Positions 59,390 to 64,000 of a stretch of 64,000 nucleotides of DNA are shown in pieces; positions within the stretch are counted from its first letter, which is position 1; each line of letters starts with the position of its first letter. This DNA is from Paraburkholderia sejongensis. Lineage in GTDB: Bacteria > Pseudomonadota > Gammaproteobacteria > Burkholderiales > Burkholderiaceae. The position numbers and the translations under genes are program-made. Below the pieces are notes generated by a model that saw only the letters and a program-made list of their open reading frames with translations, searched no databases and had not been told where the DNA came from. The stretch spans positions 186,001-250,000 of the forward strand of contig NZ_JAJITD010000003.1 in assembly GCF_020880815.1 (NCBI RefSeq), given 5' to 3'.

Positions 59390-59982
59390 GGCGTCGTCTC
59401 CCGTGGGTCGCCGACTTCGATGATGAACTGCGTGCCGCGTACACCGAGCGTCGTTGTCGGTGTGCTGAAGCGGACCGAGTCGGGATTCGCTTTGGCCAGC
59501 TTGCCGGAGATCACAGCGAGCGAACCGTGTTTGACGCTCGCGTGCAGCACCCCGTCATAGGTCTTGCTGTTGAACGCGAACTGTTCGAGTTCGAGTGTGG
59601 TGTTGGCGCCGGCGGACAGCTGGGTGGTGTCACGAAGCGTGATGCCGACCGACGATTCCGGACCGGTCACGACGCGGTCTTTGCTATACACGTCGCTGCC
59701 GATGCTCGCCGGCGCGCTGCCTGCCGGCCGCTCGATCCGCACCGTGCCCTTGACGGTTTTGACGACGCCGGCGACATCGGCGCCGACGGCGGGCGCGCTC
59801 GCCGGCGCGGGAGTAGACCCCGCGCTCGCATTCGGATCGGCTGCAAGCGCGTTAGCGGCGATGAAAGTGCAGAGCGCGCAGAACGCGCCGAACGCGCAGA
59901 ACGCGTTAACGGCGGGGGCCGCGACGAGGCCACGCGCGACAGTCGGGACACGGGTGATCGAGCGGGCATGCATCGGTGACAC
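59386..59982 (-). CDS. FecR-domain periplasmic protein
   Basis: A 198-residue exported protein with a single FecR domain (~70-190): 'GVVKTVKGTVRIERPAGSAP', 'VTGPESSVGITLRDTTQLSA', 'TTTLGVRGTQFIIEV'. It lacks the N-terminal anti-sigma segment of true FecR, so it is a periplasmic FecR-like protein rather than a sigma regulator. Start ATG 59982, or the ATG three codons later. Its signal peptide is encoded partly by 9-bp repeats. Confidence 0.88.
   Translation of the reverse strand: MSPMHARSITRVPTVARGLVAAPAVNAFCAFGAFCALCTFIAANALAADPNASAGSTPAPASAPAVGADVAGVVKTVKGTVRIERPAGSAPASIGSDVYSKDRVVTGPESSVGITLRDTTQLSAGANTTLELEQFAFNSKTYDGVLHASVKHGSLAVISGKLAKANPDSVRFSTPTTTLGVRGTQFIIEVGDPRETTP
59867..59911 (-). 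repeat. Five 9-bp repeats in the FecR leader
   Basis: Consecutive 9-base units (GTGCAGAGC, GCGCAGAAC, GCGCCGAAC, GCGCAGAAC, GCGTTAACG) encode a Phe/Cys/Ala-rich hydrophobic stretch of the signal peptide. The frame is kept whatever the copy number. Confidence 0.75.
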
Positions 59983-60378
59983 CTGCTGGCGAAAACGCTA
60001 AATCCACGCGGCAGCGCGGCTTGCCGATGCCGACGTGGGGCTGTGACCGGAGACGACCGACTGCGCGCGGCGTTGAGACAGGTGCTGGGCAGGCGCAAAC
60101 GGAGGCCCGGCAAAAAAGCGGGGCGTCGTTTGTGCTGCAACGAACAGAGTAGGGTGGCCGGCGCGCGCCGTTCTGTGCGGTTGCGCGCATTTCGTAAGAA
60201 ACGTGCGGGAGGAGAGTGCGCGCAACCAGGCGCTATCGGCCTTGATATGGCGGCATTGGCGCGTGGCGTCTCGTGATGTCAGCCACGCTGCCGATGAGCG
60301 GCGGCCTCGCTTCGTACCGAGGTCGCGCCCGCTCGAATTAATGCTGCGTCGACAAATGCGCTTCGCTGTACGCAAGCA
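59983..60378. other. 396-bp stretch without a gene
   Basis: No coding frame with family-like sequence, no tRNA and no repeat seen. It should contain the promoter of the FecR-OmpA-CHASE2 operon near its left end and the 3' end of the osmolyte-importer operon transcript at its right end. A weak stem (CCTCG/CGAGG, around 60304-60322) is the only hairpin noted. Confidence 0.5.
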
Positions 60379-61572
60379 TTACGACACCGCCGCCTGCGCC
60401 GCGGCCGCCTCGGCGGCGACCACTGCGGGCGACACGATCGCCGGCTGACCGGTCTGCCGACGCGACCGCCCGGAGCTCAGATAGTCGGCGATCGAATCCT
60501 GCGTGACTTCGCCGATATAGCGTCCATCCGCGTCCAGCACCGGCATCCACGACGAGTTGAATTGATACATCTTCGAGAGCACGATGCGCAGATGCTCGTC
60601 GGCGCTGGCGGTCGCCTTGAACGGCGTCAGATGATCGCCGCACACGCCCTGGCCCGCGCGCGCCGCGCGGCGCGTCACGTAGCCGAGCGCCTGCTGTTTA
60701 TCGTCGACGACGGTCAGATAGCGGTTGTCGCTGTCGTCCATGATCTGGAACGCGCGAGTCAGCGGCAGATCGGGGCGCGCGGTTTCCGGCTGGGTGGCGG
60801 CGTCGCCGGCCTTCACCAGCAACAGACGCTTCAACGTGCTGTCCTGACCGACGAATGCGCCGACAAAGTCGTCGCGCGGATGCGCGAGCAGTGTATCCGG
60901 ATGATCGTATTGCACCAGCTGACCACGGCGGAACACGGCGACCCGGTCGCCGAGCTTGATCGCTTCGTCGATGTCGTGGCTCACCATGATCACGGTCTTG
61001 TTCAACTGACGCTGCATCTGGAAGAACTCGTTCTGGATCGATTCGCGGTTGATCGGATCGACCGCGCCGAACGGCTCGTCCATCAGCAGCACCGGCGGAT
61101 CGGCGGCGAGCGCGCGAATCACGCCGATGCGCTGCTGCTGGCCGCCGGACAACTCGCGCGGATAGCGCTTCAGATATTGCTTCGGATCGAGCGCGACCAT
61201 CGACATCAGTTCGGTGGCCCGCTCGCGGCAACGCTTCTTGTCCCAGCCGAGCAGACGCGGCACGACCGTGATGTTCTCCTCGATCGTCATGTTCGGGAAC
61301 AGACCGATCTGCTGGATCACGTAGCCGATATGGCGGCGCAACTCGACCTCGTTCAGGCCCGACGTATCTTCGCCGTTGATCAGCACGCGGCCCGAGGTCG
61401 GCGCGATCAGGCGGTTGATCATCTTCAGCGTGGTGGTCTTGCCGCAGCCGGAAGGCCCGAGAAACACGCAGATTTCGCCTTCGCCGACGGTGAGGCTCAC
61501 CGAATCGACCGCCTTGATCTGCTGGCCGTCCTTCTGCGTAAAGGTCTTTGTCAGTTTGTCGAGTTCGATCAT
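60379..61572 (-). CDS. Osmolyte ABC transporter ATPase with CBS domains (OsmV/OpuCA-like)
   Basis: A 397-residue ATPase of quaternary-ammonium importers. Walker A 'GPSGCGKTT', signature 'LSGGQQQRIGVIRAL', Walker B 'VLLMDEPFGAVDP' and 'MVSHDIDEAI' are all intact. The C-terminal third holds a CBS pair (~265-375, 'LTRAFQIMDDSDNRYLTVVD', then 'QFNSSWMPVLDADGRYIGEV') that senses ionic strength in OpuA/OpuC. It is the last gene of the operon and overlaps the upstream permease by ATGA. Confidence 0.92.
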   Translation of the reverse strand: MIELDKLTKTFTQKDGQQIKAVDSVSLTVGEGEICVFLGPSGCGKTTTLKMINRLIAPTSGRVLINGEDTSGLNEVELRRHIGYVIQQIGLFPNMTIEENITVVPRLLGWDKKRCRERATELMSMVALDPKQYLKRYPRELSGGQQQRIGVIRALAADPPVLLMDEPFGAVDPINRESIQNEFFQMQRQLNKTVIMVSHDIDEAIKLGDRVAVFRRGQLVQYDHPDTLLAHPRDDFVGAFVGQDSTLKRLLLVKAGDAATQPETARPDLPLTRAFQIMDDSDNRYLTVVDDKQQALGYVTRRAARAGQGVCGDHLTPFKATASADEHLRIVLSKMYQFNSSWMPVLDADGRYIGEVTQDSIADYLSSGRSRRQTGQPAIVSPAVVAAEAAAAQAAVS

Positions 61573-62222
61573 GTCTTTTGCACTCCCTTCGGTGTCAGCA
61601 GGCGTTGCAGCGCTTGCAGCAGCAGGTCGGCGACGATCGCGAGCACGCTCACGAGCACCGCGCCGACCAACAGTTTCATCATGTTGCTCTGGCCGATCGC
61701 ACGGATGATCAGGTTACCCAGACCTCCCGCGCCGATCACCGCGGCGATCGTCATCACGCCGATGTTCATCACGACAGCGGTGCGCACACCGCCGAGAATC
61801 ACCGGCACCGCGAGCGGCAGATCGACCAGACGCAGCCGTTGCCAGACGGTCATGCCGATGCCGAGGCCGGCTTCCTTGATGCCGGCGTCGACGTTGCGCA
61901 GCGCGAGGTAGGTGTTGCGCATGATCGGCAGCAGCGAATAGAGGAACACGGCGGTGATCGCCGGCACCGCGCCGATGCCTTGGCCGAAGCGCGAGAACAG
62001 CGGAATCATCAGGCCGAACAGCGCGATCGAAGGCAAGGTCAGCACCACGGTCGCGACGCTCAGCAACGGCGCGGCCAGCCACTCGTGGCGATTGATCAGG
62101 ATCCCCAACGGTACGCCGACGACAATCGCGCAACCCACCGCGATCCCCACCAGCCACACGTGTTGCGCGGTCAGTTGCAGCAGTTCCGGCCAGTTGGCCG
62201 ACAGATAGTCGAATACAGTCAT
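61569..62222 (-). CDS. Osmolyte ABC transporter permease (OsmW/OpuCB-like)
   Basis: A 217-residue inner-membrane permease with five to six segments. 'ALFGLMIPLFSRFGQGIGAVP' and the docking loop 'DAGIKEAGLGIGMTVWQRLR' are typical of OpuCB/OpuCD proteins. It ends as ATGA on the ATPase start and follows the binding protein by 14 bases. Confidence 0.92.
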   Translation of the reverse strand: MTVFDYLSANWPELLQLTAQHVWLVGIAVGCAIVVGVPLGILINRHEWLAAPLLSVATVVLTLPSIALFGLMIPLFSRFGQGIGAVPAITAVFLYSLLPIMRNTYLALRNVDAGIKEAGLGIGMTVWQRLRLVDLPLAVPVILGGVRTAVVMNIGVMTIAAVIGAGGLGNLIIRAIGQSNMMKLLVGAVLVSVLAIVADLLLQALQRLLTPKGVQKT

Positions 62223-62236
62223 CTAAAGGTCTCCGC

Positions 62237-63133
62237 TCAGGGCAACGGGTGTGCGCGCAGGAACTCGGCCGCGACTTCACGCACCGGCTTGCCGTCGATA
62301 TCGACCTGCTTGTTCATCTCCAGCATCACGTCGTTGTTCAGCACGGCCGACAGCGCGTTCAGTTGCGCCGCGAGTTGCGGGTTCTGGTCAAGCGTCGCCT
62401 TGCGCACCACCGGCGTCGCGTTGTAGGCGGGGAAATAGTGCAGGTCGTCTTCGAGCGGCACGATGTCGAAGCCCTTCACGCGGCCGTCGGTCGTGTAGAT
62501 CAGGCCGATCGGCACCTGCGCGTTATGCAGCGCGGTGTACACGAGACCCGGATCCATCTGGCGCGTTTCGGCGCGGCTGAAGCTCATTCCGTACGCCGCT
62601 TCGAGCGGCTTCAGGCCATCGGGGCGATTGGCGAACTCGGCGTCCATCGCGAACACGTGCTTCTTGTGCGGCTCGGCGGCGATCTTCGCGGCAAGCTGCG
62701 AGATCGTGCGGATGCCGGTTTCCTCGGCGTATTTTTGCGGCAGGCCGAGCGCGTACGTATCGTTCAGCGGCGACGCATCGAGCCAGACGAGGCCGCGTTT
62801 CGCGTCCAGTTCCTTCACGCGTTCGTACATCGCTTGCGCGTCGAGCTTTTCGGTGATCTTGTTGTAGACCAGCGCGGAAGTGCCCGTGTATTCCCACACC
62901 ACGTCGATCTGGCCGTTCTCCTGCGCGCTGCGCATCAGCGTGCTGCCGAGACCGGCGCGCGCGTCGATCGTGTAGCCCTTCGAGCGCAAATATTGCGCGG
63001 TGATTTCGTTGAGCACGTACTGCTCGGTGAAATTTTTACCGCCGACCACGAGTGTCGTTGCACCAGCGTGTAGGCTAGCGAGCACCAATGCGCCGGCCGC
63101 GAGCCAGCGGCAGCGTTTGAACAGATTCATCAT
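62237..63133 (-). CDS. Glycine-betaine/choline-type binding protein (OsmX/OpuCC-like)
   Basis: A 298-residue periplasmic binding protein of the OpuAC family. Signal peptide 'NLFKRCRWLAAGALVLASLH', then 'LVVGGKNFTEQYVLNEITAQ', the family-defining first strand and helix. 'IDVVWEYTGTSALVYNKI' is also conserved. Two adjacent ATGs (63133 and 63130) are possible; 63133 gives an ATGA overlap with the permease stop. The ligand is likely betaine, choline or a similar compatible solute. Confidence 0.9.
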   Translation of the reverse strand: MMNLFKRCRWLAAGALVLASLHAGATTLVVGGKNFTEQYVLNEITAQYLRSKGYTIDARAGLGSTLMRSAQENGQIDVVWEYTGTSALVYNKITEKLDAQAMYERVKELDAKRGLVWLDASPLNDTYALGLPQKYAEETGIRTISQLAAKIAAEPHKKHVFAMDAEFANRPDGLKPLEAAYGMSFSRAETRQMDPGLVYTALHNAQVPIGLIYTTDGRVKGFDIVPLEDDLHYFPAYNATPVVRKATLDQNPQLAAQLNALSAVLNNDVMLEMNKQVDIDGKPVREVAAEFLRAHPLP

Positions 63134-63846
63134 GCGGCCACCCCACGTCGCGCGAGCATGTAGCGGCTGCCGGCCGAGACGATGCCGTCGAGCACCAGCG
63201 CGAGAATGGCAGTCGCCGCCGCGCCGAGCAGAAGCTGCTGCTGGTTGTTCAGATAGATGCCGGGGAAGATCAGCGTGCCGAGACTGTCGGCGCCGATCAG
63301 ATAGGCGAGCGGCGCGCTGCCGACGTTGATCGCGAGCGCGGTGCGCACGCCGCCTATGATGATCGGCAGCGCATTGGGCAACTCGACGCGCACGAGCGAC
63401 TGCCAGCCGGTCATGCCAATGCCGCGCGCCGCTTCCTTCAGTGCGGGCGACACGTTCTTCATCCCTTCGTACGCGTTGCGGGTGATCGGCAGCAGCGATG
63501 CGAGGAACAGTGCGACCAGCGCCGGAATATCGCCGATGCCGAAGACGCCGAGCGCGATCGCCAGTACTGCCAACGAAGGCACGGTGTTGCCGATATTGAA
63601 GATCTGCATGAAGCGCTCGGCGTGACGCGCGAACGCGGGCCGGCTCAACAGCACGCCGCAAGGGATGCCGACCAGCAACGCGGCCGCCATCGAATAGCCG
63701 ACCAGCAGCAGATGCCGTTTCGTGTAGTAGGCGAGATCCGGCGCGTATTGATGCAACGCGGCGGGTTCGATAACGTGGCCGAGCAATGCAACGAGGATGC
63801 CGAGAGCCACGAGACTGCCGATCAGTCTGGCAGGACGATGAATCAT
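63130..63846 (-). CDS. Osmolyte ABC transporter permease (OsmY/OpuCD-like)
   Basis: A 238-residue inner-membrane permease with about six segments. 'NIGNTVPSLAVLAIALGVFG' and the docking loop 'SPALKEAARGIGMTGWQSLV' match the first permease closely, so the two form the heterodimeric channel. Its start overlaps (ATGA) the stop of a frame that runs off the right window edge, so it is not the first gene of the operon. Confidence 0.9.
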   Translation of the reverse strand: MIHRPARLIGSLVALGILVALLGHVIEPAALHQYAPDLAYYTKRHLLLVGYSMAAALLVGIPCGVLLSRPAFARHAERFMQIFNIGNTVPSLAVLAIALGVFGIGDIPALVALFLASLLPITRNAYEGMKNVSPALKEAARGIGMTGWQSLVRVELPNALPIIIGGVRTALAINVGSAPLAYLIGADSLGTLIFPGIYLNNQQQLLLGAAATAILALVLDGIVSAGSRYMLARRGVAA

Positions 63847-64000
63847 GAAGATGCGCCTCCGTGTTCGAGCGACGCGCGCAACAGGCCACGCCGCACAAGC
63901 GCCATCAAGGCGCTGCGAATGGGAAGTTCGGGACGCGGCAGGTGCCGCGAATTGAACCGAGTGATGCCGGGACTCTGTATGACTTGCCCGACGCGAGGAC
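63843..64000 (-). CDS. C-terminal end of an unidentified gene, cut by the window edge
   Basis: Reading leftward, an open frame enters from the right edge and ends at TGA 63843-63845, which overlaps the permease ATG as ATGA, the same junction used throughout this operon. The visible ~51 residues include 'VIQSPGITRFNSRHLPRPEL', then 'SALMALVRRGLLRASLEHGG', basic and helix-forming, with no recognised domain. The coupling is the main evidence that it is a real gene; its function cannot be told from this fragment. Confidence 0.55.
   Translation of the reverse strand, partial: PRVGQVIQSPGITRFNSRHLPRPELPIRSALMALVRRGLLRASLEHGGASS

Overview
The window is high-GC DNA with tightly packed operons, many ATGA start/stop overlaps, and gene families typical of Burkholderiaceae. 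Paraburkholderia, Caballeronia or a close relative is the likely source. This is inferred from gene content and composition; no rRNA or other species marker is present.

Layout. 0-5.5 kb: a TetR regulator, a UbiD/UbiX-type prenyl-FMN decarboxylase pair read leftward, a divergent LysR gene with a clear inverted repeat in front of it, a RidA protein and a second LysR gene. 5.7-11.5 kb: one operon encoding a 2-oxoglutarate/Fe(II) oxygenase, an alpha/beta hydrolase, a BMP-type binding protein, two complementary 'half-dead' Rieske oxygenase subunits and a GST-like protein. This is the most novel-looking system in the window and its architecture recalls the NdmC/NdmD/NdmE N-demethylase complex. 11.7-17.2 kb: a low-oxygen/dormancy cluster with an FNR regulator, a PAS histidine kinase, a NarL-type response regulator, two universal stress proteins, a HPF/RaiA-like ribosome protein, three FNR boxes and a decayed second kinase. 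17.2-19.0 kb: a large tyrosine recombinase. 19.3-27.7 kb: a LacI-regulated ABC importer with two ATPases, followed by DhaL and DhaK kinase subunits, for a polyol or short ketose. 27.8-33.1 kb: a copper/metal-resistance operon (His/Cys-rich secreted protein, TolC-like channel, Tat-exported multicopper oxidase, CusF-like protein) and small envelope proteins. 33.2-43.0 kb: PAP2 phosphatase and MFS genes, then an RND efflux operon whose pump gene is broken by an exact 139-bp tandem duplication, divergent from a QseBC-like two-component system. 43.3-44.8 kb and 56.5-57.2 kb: three related cassettes. The first has an intact Tlde1-like toxin (T6SS-effector type, L,D-transpeptidase fold) with its immunity gene. 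The other two kept the leader and immunity gene but lost most of the toxin. 44.9-56.3 kb, between these cassettes: a branched-chain-type ABC importer with an MFS gene, divergent from RidA, a DadA-like FAD enzyme and an Asp/Glu-racemase-family enzyme, followed by a GntR regulator, a glycosyltransferase and a DapA-like aldolase. 57.2-60.0 kb: a CHASE2-OmpA-FecR envelope trio. 60.4-63.8 kb: an OsmVWXY/OpuC-type osmolyte importer, with the tail of an unidentified coupled gene at the right edge.

How genes work together. The oxygenase operon is proposed to pass electrons from a reductase encoded elsewhere, through the fused ferredoxin and Rieske centre of one subunit, to the iron site of the other. 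FNR boxes in front of the stress-protein genes connect the FNR gene to its neighbours. Two near-identical 13-bp motifs in the 50.7-51.0 kb divergent region are candidate operators for the nearby GntR protein, joining import and breakdown of an amino-acid-like substrate. The cassette series suggests that immunity was kept as the toxin decayed.
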